From contig NZ_JBHRXK010000002.1 of the NCBI RefSeq assembly GCF_042648505.1, positions 558,001 to 622,000 on the forward strand: 64,000 bases of DNA, in the 5' to 3' direction. The notes beneath the pieces are model-generated. The model saw only the letters and a program-made list of their open reading frames with translations, was not told where the DNA came from and ran no database searches. The position numbers and the translations under genes were made by a program. The DNA is from Lysobacter_L cavernae. Lineage in GTDB: Bacteria > Pseudomonadota > Gammaproteobacteria > Xanthomonadales > Xanthomonadaceae. Positions 9,962 through 19,641 of the stretch are shown here, piece by piece (position 1 is the first letter of the stretch; the number at the start of each line of letters is the position of its first letter).

Positions 9962-11167
9962 TCAGGCATGCGCCGGCGCCAATGCGTAGCCCTTCATGCG
10001 TGCCGAGAACGCCTGCAGCGCGGCGATGCCGCTGGCCTCGGCCTCGGTGCACCAGGCATGCAGTTTCTGCAGCGTCGCCTGGGCGTCGTTGGAGCGCTCG
10101 TCGAGCACCTGCGCCAGGCGCGCACGGAAGTCGGCCAACTGCGCCATGCGCGGGCTCTCGTCCACCCACGCCTGCAGGCGCGCGCGCTTGTCGTCGTCGA
10201 GCCAGCGGCCGCCGTCGGCGAGGCCGTGGCGCAGCTTGCGCGGCAGCGCGCGCATGCGCTCGCCGGCCTGGCGCCGCTCTTCGCGCAGCGCCGGCAGGGT
10301 GACGTTGCGGTAGTAGTCGGTCATCGCCTGGAAGCGGATCGCCAGCAGCGCCTTCAGCGTCTCGCCGTCGGGCATGGCGATGTTGGGGCGCACGTCCAGG
10401 GTCGGCGCCACGCGCAGCACCTTGGCCAGGCCGACCGCCTGGAACAGCTTGATCGCGCTCCAGCCAATGTCGAACTCGAACTTGCGCAGCGCGAACTTGG
10501 CCGAGCTCGGGAACGCGTGATGGTTGTTGTGCAGCTCTTCGCCGCCGATCCACACGCCCCACGGCGTCAGGTTGGTGGCGGTGTCGGTGGTCTCGAAGTT
10601 GCGGTAGCCCCACCAGTGGCCGAGGCCGTTGACCACGCCGGCCGCCCAGAACGGGATCCACGCCATCTGGATCGCCCACATCGCGATGCCGACGAAGCCG
10701 AACAGGGCGAAGCTGATGAACAGCAGCAGCACCGGGCCCATCGTCGCGTGCGGGGTGTAGAGCTTGCGTTCGATCCAGTCGTCGGGGCAGCCCTTGCCGT
10801 ACTTCTCGATGTCCTCGCGCTGCGCGCGCGCCTCGCGGTACAGCTCGACGCCGCGCCAGAACACGGTCTTGATGCCCTTGATCTGCGGGCTGTGCGGGTC
10901 TTCCTCGGTCTCGCACTTGGCGTGGTGCTTGCGATGGATCGCCGCCCACTCGCGCGTGATCATCGAGGTGGTCAGCCAGGTCCAGAAGCGGAAGAAGTGC
11001 GCCAGGACCGGGTGGAAGTCGACCGCGCGGTGCGCCATCGAGCGGTGCAGGTACAGCGTGACCGAGAAGATGGTCAGCTGGGTCGCCACCAGGAAATAGA
11101 TCACCAGGGTGGAGACGCTGGCCTGCAGCAGGCCGCCGGCGAGGAAGTCGAGCAGGGAAGCGGGCAT
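9962..11167 (-). CDS. fatty acyl desaturase (membrane di-iron)
   Basis: 401 aa. It carries the three histidine boxes of membrane fatty-acid desaturases: HRSMAH, HRKHH and HNNHH, plus hydrophobic segments around residues 8-33 and 150-185. The boxes ligate the di-iron centre that introduces a cis double bond into acyl chains, probably a delta-9-type acyl-lipid or acyl-CoA enzyme that adjusts membrane fluidity. The ATG at 11167 (MPASLLDF) has GGAG eight bases upstream; a longer frame to 11242 is less likely. An 11-bp dyad at 11206-11269 lies just upstream. Confidence 0.92.
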   Translation of the reverse strand: MPASLLDFLAGGLLQASVSTLVIYFLVATQLTIFSVTLYLHRSMAHRAVDFHPVLAHFFRFWTWLTTSMITREWAAIHRKHHAKCETEEDPHSPQIKGIKTVFWRGVELYREARAQREDIEKYGKGCPDDWIERKLYTPHATMGPVLLLFISFALFGFVGIAMWAIQMAWIPFWAAGVVNGLGHWWGYRNFETTDTATNLTPWGVWIGGEELHNNHHAFPSSAKFALRKFEFDIGWSAIKLFQAVGLAKVLRVAPTLDVRPNIAMPDGETLKALLAIRFQAMTDYYRNVTLPALREERRQAGERMRALPRKLRHGLADGGRWLDDDKRARLQAWVDESPRMAQLADFRARLAQVLDERSNDAQATLQKLHAWCTEAEASGIAALQAFSARMKGYALAPAHA

Positions 11168-11205
11168 TTCAAACTCCGAGTACACAGACGGACCGGCGCA
11201 CAAGG

Positions 11206-11269
11206 CCCAGTCCTGCGCGGGATGATGCCACCCCGGCCCCACCGTTCGCGCCGGTACGGCAGGACTGGG
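11206..11269. promoter_or_regulatory. 11-bp dyad upstream of desaturase gene
   Basis: CCCAGTCCTGC (11206-11216) and GCAGGACTGGG (11259-11269), perfect, 42 bp apart, 40-100 bp before the desaturase start codon. It could be a pair of operator half-sites or a leader-RNA stem. No regulator is identifiable from sequence alone. Confidence 0.35.
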
Positions 11270-11299
11270 ATGGGGGTCATTCAGGCCTGGCGCAAGCCG

Positions 11300-12175
11300 T
11301 CAAGCTGAATCTCCCGGTGGCGCCGCCGCGGCCGCGGCGATGCGCTTGCGGCTGCGCGCCAGCTCGGGCTTGGCGTAGGCCTTGAGCGCGGCGCGGTCGG
11401 CCGGGCTGAACGGCGAATCGCGGCCGCAGTGCTCCAGCAGCAGAGTCAGGTCCTGGGCCTGGCCGAGCCGCTCGGTGAGGCGCTTGTCGAAGCCGGACCG
11501 CTGGGCGCCGGTGGCGTCGGGCCGGGCCAACGTCGCAACAGGCATGGCGGCCGCCGCCAGCGCGCGACGCTGCTGCGACACCCGCCGCGCGCGCCGGCGC
11601 CAGCGGTGCCAGCCCTCGTCGTCACCGTCCTCACCGCCCGCGGCCACCCGCCGCCAAGCCCGTTGCATGCTCCGCTCGCTGTCGGCCAGCGCCACCCGCA
11701 CCGCGGCCGGCGTGAGCCGCTCCCAGGCCAGGGCCGGCACCGCCGCGCGCAGCACCGCCAACAACGCGCGCCGTTGGTCCAGGGCCGGGTCCACGGCCAG
11801 CACCGCCTCGGCACAGGCCGCGCGCGCGGCTACGGCGGCCTCCCGGGCCTGCTGCAGGGGCTGCCGCGTCGCCGCCGCGCGCTTGCGCGCCAGCAGGCGT
11901 TCGAGCGTCTCCACCAGCGCCTGCGCGTCGCGCAAAGCCGACAGGCCGTCGTTGATCCGATGCAGCTCGCGGTCGAGCAGCACGTAGCCCGGCCCGAGCG
12001 CGCGGTCGCCCAGCGCCAGTGTCGCGCGGGTACGGCGCAGGGACTTGCGGGCGCGGTGCACGCCCTCGTGCAGCGCCTCGCCCGGCTCCTCAAGCGCGGC
12101 GATGGCGGCGTCGAGTTCGGCGCAGGCGTAGTCGCGCAGGGCCGGGCCCGGTGCTGGTTCGGCGCGCTTGTTCAC
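11300..12175 (-). CDS. CHAD-domain protein
   Basis: 291 aa, Ala/Arg-rich and helical. The N-terminal part EALHEGVHRARKSLRRTRATL is the hallmark of the CHAD domain, a conserved alpha-helical domain with paired His and basic residues that binds polyphosphate in characterised members. The GTG at 12175 (MNKRAEP) follows a GGAGC ribosome-like site by about 8 bp and avoids overlap with the mutM promoter; the open frame runs on to 12724 only because of high GC. Divergent from mutM. Function in the cell: probably polyphosphate-related, inferred. Confidence 0.85.
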   Translation of the reverse strand: MNKRAEPAPGPALRDYACAELDAAIAALEEPGEALHEGVHRARKSLRRTRATLALGDRALGPGYVLLDRELHRINDGLSALRDAQALVETLERLLARKRAAATRQPLQQAREAAVAARAACAEAVLAVDPALDQRRALLAVLRAAVPALAWERLTPAAVRVALADSERSMQRAWRRVAAGGEDGDDEGWHRWRRRARRVSQQRRALAAAAMPVATLARPDATGAQRSGFDKRLTERLGQAQDLTLLLEHCGRDSPFSPADRAALKAYAKPELARSRKRIAAAAAAPPGDSA

Positions 12176-12275
12176 GGCAGGCTCCGAAGCGACCTTCTGG
12201 GCAACCCACGGTGTGGCGCGCCGTGCGCTGCTCTCGCGGAACTGACTCTCGTGGAACTGATAGTACGCTGGGCGC

Positions 12276-13118
12276 ATGCCCGAACTGCCCGAAGTCGAAA
12301 CCACCCGACGCGGCCTGGCGCCGCACCTGGAAGGCCGCATCGTCACCGCGGCGACGCTGCGCCGGCCCGACCTGCGCTGGCCGATCCCCGCCGAGATCCG
12401 CGAGGTGCTGCCCGGCCAGCGCATCGCCGCGGTGCGCCGCCGCGCCAAGTACCTGCTGCTCGACACCGCCGCCGGCAGCGCGCTGCTGCACCTGGGCATG
12501 TCCGGCAGCCTGCGCGTGCTGCCGGCCGACACCCCACTGCGCGCGCACGACCACGTCGACCTCGCGCTCGATAGCGCCGGCGCGACACCCGGCCGCGTGC
12601 TGCGCTTCAACGACCCGCGCCGCTTCGGCTGCCTGCTGTGGCAGCCAGCGGGCGAAATCCACGAACTGCTGGCCGGGCTCGGCCCGGAGCCGCTGTCGGA
12701 GGGGGGCGACGGCGCGGCTTTCAATGGTGACTACCTGTTCGCGCTGAGTCGCGGCCGCAGCGCGCCGGTGAAGACCTTCCTGATGGACCAGCGCGTGGTG
12801 GTCGGGGTCGGCAACATCTATGTCGCCGAGGCGCTGTTCGCCGCCGGCGTGTCGCCGCTGCGCGCGGCCGGCAAGGTCTCGCGCGAGCGCTACGCGCAGC
12901 TGGCCGCGGCGATCAGGACGATCCTCGGCCAGGCCATCACCCGCGGCGGCACCACCCTGCGCGATTTCATCAGCCCCGACGGTGCACCGGGTTACTTCGA
13001 ACAGGAGCTGTCGGCCTACGGCCGCGGCGGCGAACCCTGCCCGCGCTGCGGCCGGCCCCTCAAGCAAGCCACGATCGGCCAGCGCGCGACGGTCTGGTGC
13101 GGGCATTGCCAGCGGTAG
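12276..13118 (+). CDS. mutM: formamidopyrimidine-DNA glycosylase
   Basis: 280 aa, family length. It removes 8-oxoguanine and formamidopyrimidines from DNA and nicks the backbone. Seen directly: the N-terminus MPELPEVETTRRGL with catalytic Pro2 and Glu3, the basic RRRAKYLLLD region with the conserved Lys, the LLHLGMSG strand, and the C-terminal zinc finger with two Cys pairs (CPRC and CGHC). Monocistronic, divergent from the CHAD gene. Confidence 0.97.
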   Translation: MPELPEVETTRRGLAPHLEGRIVTAATLRRPDLRWPIPAEIREVLPGQRIAAVRRRAKYLLLDTAAGSALLHLGMSGSLRVLPADTPLRAHDHVDLALDSAGATPGRVLRFNDPRRFGCLLWQPAGEIHELLAGLGPEPLSEGGDGAAFNGDYLFALSRGRSAPVKTFLMDQRVVVGVGNIYVAEALFAAGVSPLRAAGKVSRERYAQLAAAIRTILGQAITRGGTTLRDFISPDGAPGYFEQELSAYGRGGEPCPRCGRPLKQATIGQRATVWCGHCQR

Positions 13119-13160
13119 TTCGGGCACGCATCACCTATCCACTCGGCCGGCTTCATCCGC

Positions 13161-13188
13161 CGTCATTCCCGCGAAGGCGGAAATGACG
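13161..13188. repeat. REP-like palindrome, single unit
   Basis: CGTCATTCCCGC-GAAG-GCGGAAATGACG, a near-perfect palindrome of the family also at 2351-2503 and 34434-34523. Lies after mutM. Confidence 0.75.
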
Positions 13189-13272
13189 GGCAAAAGCGAC
13201 TTGATCAGCGTTGCCTTAGTTAGGGGCGATTCGCGCCGCAGGCGCGAACGGGGTATGGCAACGCCGACGGGG

Positions 13273-13342
13273 CCCAAAGTTCGCGCAGCGCACTTTGGGG
13301 TTTCCCGGGCGGCCAAGCCCGGGAAACGGTTATAGTCCGGCC
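13273..13342 (+). promoter_or_regulatory. two adjacent dyads and promoter of the ECF sigma gene
   Basis: Dyad 1 is CCCAAAGT (13273-13280) / ACTTTGGG (13292-13299); dyad 2 is TTTCCCGGGC (13301-13310) / GCCCGGGAAA (13317-13326), both perfect. A -10-like TTATAGT follows at 13330-13336 and the sigma gene starts at 13362. Dyad 2 overlaps where the -35 would lie, so it is placed like an operator. Confidence 0.45.
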
Positions 13343-13361
13343 ACTGCGCCCGGGGGTCACA

Positions 13362-13925
13362 ATGACCGAAACCGCCGACATCACCTTATTGCTCGATGCC
13401 GCGCGCGAAGGCGACCGCGCCGCGCTCGATCGCGTGCTCGCCACCCTGTACCAGGAGCTGCACACGATGGCGCGGCGCCAGCTCGCCGGCCAGCACGGCC
13501 AGACCCTGGACGCGACCGCGCTGGTGCACGAGGCCTACCTCAAGCTGATCGGCCGGCGCGAGGCGCAGTTTGACGACCGCGCGCATTTCTTCGCTTACGC
13601 CGCCTCGGCGATGCGTTCGGTGGTGGTCGATTACGCGCGCCAGCGCCTGGCGCAGAAGCGCGGCGGCGACCTGCACCGCGTCACCGAGCTGCCCGACGAC
13701 GTCGAAGGCGGCCTGCGCCTGGACGAGGAGACTCTCGGCCTGGACACCGCGCTGACCAAGCTCGCCGCGGTCGACCAGCGCCTGGCGCACGTGGTCGAGC
13801 TGCGCTACTTCGCCGGCCTGTCGGAATTGGAAATCGCCGCACTGCTGGAACGCTCCGAACGCAGCATCCGCCGCGACTGGCAGAAAGCGCGGCTGTTCCT
13901 GCTGGCCTCGCTCAAGGACAGCTGA
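13362..13925 (+). CDS. ECF sigma factor (ECF43-like)
   Basis: 187 aa. Sigma region 2 (about residues 15-90, with LYQELHTMARRQL) and region 4 (about 130-180, with LSELEIAALLERSERSIRRDWQKARLFLL) are visible; there is no anti-sigma factor gene. The immediate downstream partner is a Ser/Thr kinase (13 bp gap). Xanthomonas ECF43 factors are known to be switched on by phosphorylation by such a kinase (EcfK/PknS, which controls a type VI secretion system). The same arrangement here suggests kinase-controlled activation; the target genes are unknown. Confidence 0.88.
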   Translation: MTETADITLLLDAAREGDRAALDRVLATLYQELHTMARRQLAGQHGQTLDATALVHEAYLKLIGRREAQFDDRAHFFAYAASAMRSVVVDYARQRLAQKRGGDLHRVTELPDDVEGGLRLDEETLGLDTALTKLAAVDQRLAHVVELRYFAGLSELEIAALLERSERSIRRDWQKARLFLLASLKDS

Positions 13926-13937
13926 GCCGCCGACCCC

Positions 13938-16775
<2,838 letters not shown>

Positions 16776-16790
16776 CGGGATGTTGCCCCC

Positions 16791-16827
16791 CCCCGTGTCG
16801 GCGGTTTGATTCCGTCCTCGGCCACAA
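16791..16827 (+). pseudogene. tRNA-Phe 3' fragment (probable attachment-site scar)
   Basis: Within the 366-bp gap 16776-17141. The 37 bases beginning CCCCGTGTCGGCGG look like the 3' end of a tRNA-Phe: variable loop GTGTC, T-arm stem 16800-16804/16812-16816 (five pairs, one G-T), T-loop TTTGATT, acceptor strand CTCGGCC, discriminator A and CAA in place of CCA. No D or anticodon arm precedes it; the kinase gene ends 15 bp upstream. Partial tRNA 3' ends are left by integrative elements that use tRNA genes as attachment sites. An imperfect hairpin (GTCCC...GGGAC) follows at 16849-16878. Confidence 0.6.
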
Positions 16828-17030
16828 TTTGTAAGTGCTGAAAACGTAGTCCCAGCAAGGCTTTTATCCCTGCGGGACTTTTGGTTTTCTGCGCTCGTCC
16901 GATAGCGATATGTCGGCCATAGTGCCCTCCCCCTGTCGGCAGACAATTTAGAAGGGAGGTGGAATGGCAAAGCATCCCGCAGATTGAGTGTCCCGATCCT
17001 CGTCGCATAGGCTGCGACAGGCTTAGCCGT

Positions 17031-17133
17031 GATGTTTCAAGAGGTTGCATTGCATCCTCCTAACCGGAGGGAGAGGCTGATGCCTCCAAACGTCAGCTTC
17101 CATTCCGCGAAAGGAACAACCTCTTGAAACATC
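17031..17133. repeat. 103-bp element bounded by 17-bp inverted repeats
   Basis: GATGTTTCAAGAGGTTG (17031-17047) is repeated perfectly inverted at 17117-17133. The 69 bp between contain nested dyads (CCTCC/GGAGG, GAGGC/GCCTC, GCTGA/TCAGC). No target-site duplication is evident. A perfect 16-bp palindrome GCAGCTAGCTAGCTGC (17134-17149) abuts it and contains the tdk stop codon. It may be a MITE-like remnant or a structured 3' region of the tdk message. The rest of the gap holds no gene that I accept. Confidence 0.6.
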
Positions 17134-17141
17134 GCAGCTAG

Positions 17142-17771
17142 CTAGCTGCGCGACAGCGGCAGCGACGGCTGCAGCGGCTCGATCGTGCCCTCGCCGCGCA
17201 GGATCTTCTTGTACTCGGCGCGCGACACCGAGACGTAGCGGTCGTTGCCGCCGATCTCGACCTGCGGGCCCTCGTGCACGGCGCGGCCCTGAGCATCGAC
17301 GCGCACCACCATCGTCGCCTTCTTGCCGCTGTGGCAGATGGTCTTGATCTCAGTCAGCTCATCGGCCCAGGCCAGCAGGTACTGGCTGCCCTCGAACAGC
17401 TCGCCGCGGAAATCGGTGCGCAGGCCATAGCACAGCACCGGGATGCGCAGCGCGTCGACCACCTCGCTGAGCTGCCACACCTGCGTGCGGCTCAGGAACT
17501 GCGCCTCGTCGACCAGCACGCAGTGCAGCGTGCCGTGCGCGGTAATGTCGCGGCGGATCAACGCCTCCAGGTCGTCGTCGCGCTCGAAGGCGATGGCATC
17601 GGCGCGCAGGCCGATGCGCGAGGCCACCGTGCCGCTGCCGGCGCGGTCGTCCAGGCGCGGCGTCAGGATCGCCACACGCATGCCGCGCTCACGGTAGTTG
17701 TGCGCCGACTGCAGCAACGTCGTGGTCTTGCCGGCGTTCATCGCCGAATAATAGAAATAGAGCTTGGCCAT
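17142..17771 (-). CDS. tdk: thymidine kinase (type II)
   Basis: 209 aa. It phosphorylates thymidine to dTMP in the salvage pathway. The N-terminus MAKLYFYYSAMNAGKTTTLLQ contains the P-loop, followed by the DEAQFLSR Walker B/catalytic Glu stretch and the CYGLRTDFRGELFEGS block, all close to E. coli Tdk. Oddity: the zinc-site cysteines of the E. coli enzyme (ICFCGRK and YVSVCRKHY) read ICHSGKK and YVSVSRAEY here, so only one remains. Stop codon lies inside a 16-bp palindrome. Confidence 0.95.
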   Translation of the reverse strand: MAKLYFYYSAMNAGKTTTLLQSAHNYRERGMRVAILTPRLDDRAGSGTVASRIGLRADAIAFERDDDLEALIRRDITAHGTLHCVLVDEAQFLSRTQVWQLSEVVDALRIPVLCYGLRTDFRGELFEGSQYLLAWADELTEIKTICHSGKKATMVVRVDAQGRAVHEGPQVEIGGNDRYVSVSRAEYKKILRGEGTIEPLQPSLPLSRS

Positions 17772-17815
17772 CCGCGAATTCTATTCCGGACGGCGCGGCC
17801 CGGCATGCGCCGCAG

Positions 17816-18685
17816 TCATCGCCGGCGCTGGTACACCGCCGCGACCCAGCGTTGCGCCACCGCCGGCGAAGTGATGCACACCGCCTCGTCGGTCACGGTG
17901 GTGACCGCGCGCTCGAGCAGCTGGATGTCGGCCTCGTGCTGGCGCGCCACGTGCGGGTCCTCGAAGAAGAGCGCGCGCTGGCAGCGCCGCTCCAGCACCA
18001 GGTCGGCGATCTGCGCGTCGCCGCCCATCGGCCCGCTCTGGTAACGGTGCACCCAGGCCCGGTCCTGCGGCCAGCCGCGGCTCCAGGCCAGCTCGTTCAG
18101 GCGCTGCCCGGTGGTGCCGGTGGCGACGCGCCGGGCAAAGCGCGACAGCAGCTCGAAGTGCTCGGCGGCGAAGGCCAGCATCTGCGCCTTCATCGCGTCG
18201 TGCGCGATCAGCGCCAGCGTCTGCGACTCCAACGCGTGGAAACGGTCGGCCGCGGGGTCCGGCGCGAGGCCGGCATGGACGCGCTCGACCTCGATCCAGT
18301 CGCGCGCCGAGGCCACGGTGGTGAGGAACGGTTTGCCGTGGATCACGCACTGGCGCTTGAGCGCGACCGCCTCGGGAAAGATCGAGGACGGATCGACCGG
18401 GTCGATCAGGTAGATCGCGCCGTCGAGCGTGCGGCCTTCGCCGTCCAGCCCGACCACCTCAGCCACCAGTTTCATCAGCCCGCCCTCGCGGCCATAGGGG
18501 TAGCGGCGCAGGCCGGTGTAGCCCGACAGCATGCCCGCCGCGGCGATCGCGTCGTAGGTGCGGCCGACCGTGTGCAGATCGAGGCGCAGCTCGCGGATGC
18601 CGGCCTCGCAGGCGCGCAGCCAACGGAACAGCGCGGCGTCCTCACTGAGGTGGTGCAGGCGGTTGGCGGCCAGGCCGAGGTGCAT
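17816..18685 (-). CDS. tandem methylglyoxal-synthase-like protein
   Basis: 289 aa. The C-terminal half (about 155-289) is a methylglyoxal synthase domain: AHD (161-163), GTTG (190-193), GPMGGD (218-223) and EDP followed by H250 and D253, matching the E. coli MgsA phosphate site and catalytic aspartates. The enzyme converts dihydroxyacetone phosphate to methylglyoxal and phosphate. The N-terminal half aligns by eye with the same fold (TVGRTYD for the GTTG loop, REGGLM for GPMGGD, IDPVDPSS for WDPLN), but the key Asp and His are lost. E. coli MgsA has one domain of 152 aa, so this is a duplication. Start at ATG 18685, with GGAG upstream; a GTG at 18700 is possible. Confidence 0.82.
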   Translation of the reverse strand: MHLGLAANRLHHLSEDAALFRWLRACEAGIRELRLDLHTVGRTYDAIAAAGMLSGYTGLRRYPYGREGGLMKLVAEVVGLDGEGRTLDGAIYLIDPVDPSSIFPEAVALKRQCVIHGKPFLTTVASARDWIEVERVHAGLAPDPAADRFHALESQTLALIAHDAMKAQMLAFAAEHFELLSRFARRVATGTTGQRLNELAWSRGWPQDRAWVHRYQSGPMGGDAQIADLVLERRCQRALFFEDPHVARQHEADIQLLERAVTTVTDEAVCITSPAVAQRWVAAVYQRRR

Positions 18686-18794
18686 CGCGGGCTCCGTCAC
18701 AGGGCGAACAGTGGGGATGAGGGAAGGACAGCAGTCTGCGGTGGAGCTGTTGCACTAACGGCCTGCGCGCGCCGCGCTCGACACGCCGCCGGCC

Positions 18795-19520
18795 TCAACG
18801 CCCGTCGATCACTTCGGCCGGACCGACATCGACGTTGCCGTCGCCGCGCAATGCGTCCTCGACTTTCCAGTAGCGCTCGGGGTCGTAGCGCTCCTGTGCG
18901 TGCATGCCGGCCAGGTCGAGGCTGCCGTTGCCGCCGAACAGCTCGCCGCCCGGCCCCGGCGTGGTGACCGCGAGGTTGCCGACAAAGCCGGTGCGGCTGC
19001 CGGTGACCTGCGTGCGCGCCCGGCTCATGGCCTGGGCGAAGCGCGGCTTGGCCACGTCGTCCCCGTACTGCGCATACAGTGCGACGCCGTCGCGCAGCGC
19101 CCGTTGGCGCTGGCCTTCGTCGAGTGCCTGCCACATCTTCTCGCGCAGCAGCAGGAACTGCGGGTACATGCGCTCGGCCGCCAGATCGGCCCAGACGTAG
19201 GCCTGCACCGGATCGCGCTCGACCCCGACGCCGTGCCAGTACATCAGGCTGATGCGGTGCTGCGAGTACTTGTCGGCATAACGCGCGGCGTGGCGGAAGT
19301 GGCGCAGGGCGTCCTGCCAGTCGCCCTTGCGCGCGCTGTCGGCGCCATACAGGCGCCACAATTCATTGGGATGGGTCGCGGCGAAGCGGCGGCGGAAGTC
19401 GAATTCATAGAGATTGGTGCGGTCGGTATCGGCCAGCACCGCGGCTTCGGCTTCGGCCTCCGGCGCGCTGCCGCCAGAAGCCAGCGCACAACAGGCCAGC
19501 ACGATTGCGCTCCAGTCCAT
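18795..19520 (-). CDS. Sel1-repeat-like envelope protein
   Basis: 241 aa. A short hydrophobic N-terminus (IVLACCALASG) suggests export, possibly as a lipoprotein because of the adjacent cysteines. Residues about 50-105 carry a Sel1/TPR-like repeat (DALRHFRHAARYADKYSQHRIS then MYWHGVGVERDPVQAYVWADLAA). The C-terminal part (ERYDPERYWKVEDALRG) is not recognised. ATG at 19520 preceded by GGAG. Divergent from rep. Function unknown; Sel1 proteins usually act as protein-interaction scaffolds. Confidence 0.75.
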   Translation of the reverse strand: MDWSAIVLACCALASGGSAPEAEAEAAVLADTDRTNLYEFDFRRRFAATHPNELWRLYGADSARKGDWQDALRHFRHAARYADKYSQHRISLMYWHGVGVERDPVQAYVWADLAAERMYPQFLLLREKMWQALDEGQRQRALRDGVALYAQYGDDVAKPRFAQAMSRARTQVTGSRTGFVGNLAVTTPGPGGELFGGNGSLDLAGMHAQERYDPERYWKVEDALRGDGNVDVGPAEVIDGR

Positions 19521-19641
19521 CACGATCTCCTTGTGTGTTGCGCCCCAGCGCACGGTCTTCGATGGCCGTCGTCCGTTCGATGCCGGACATTCTTCGCCAC
19601 GGACTCGCAATGCCGCGAGCCGCTCCTACAATAGCGCCTCC

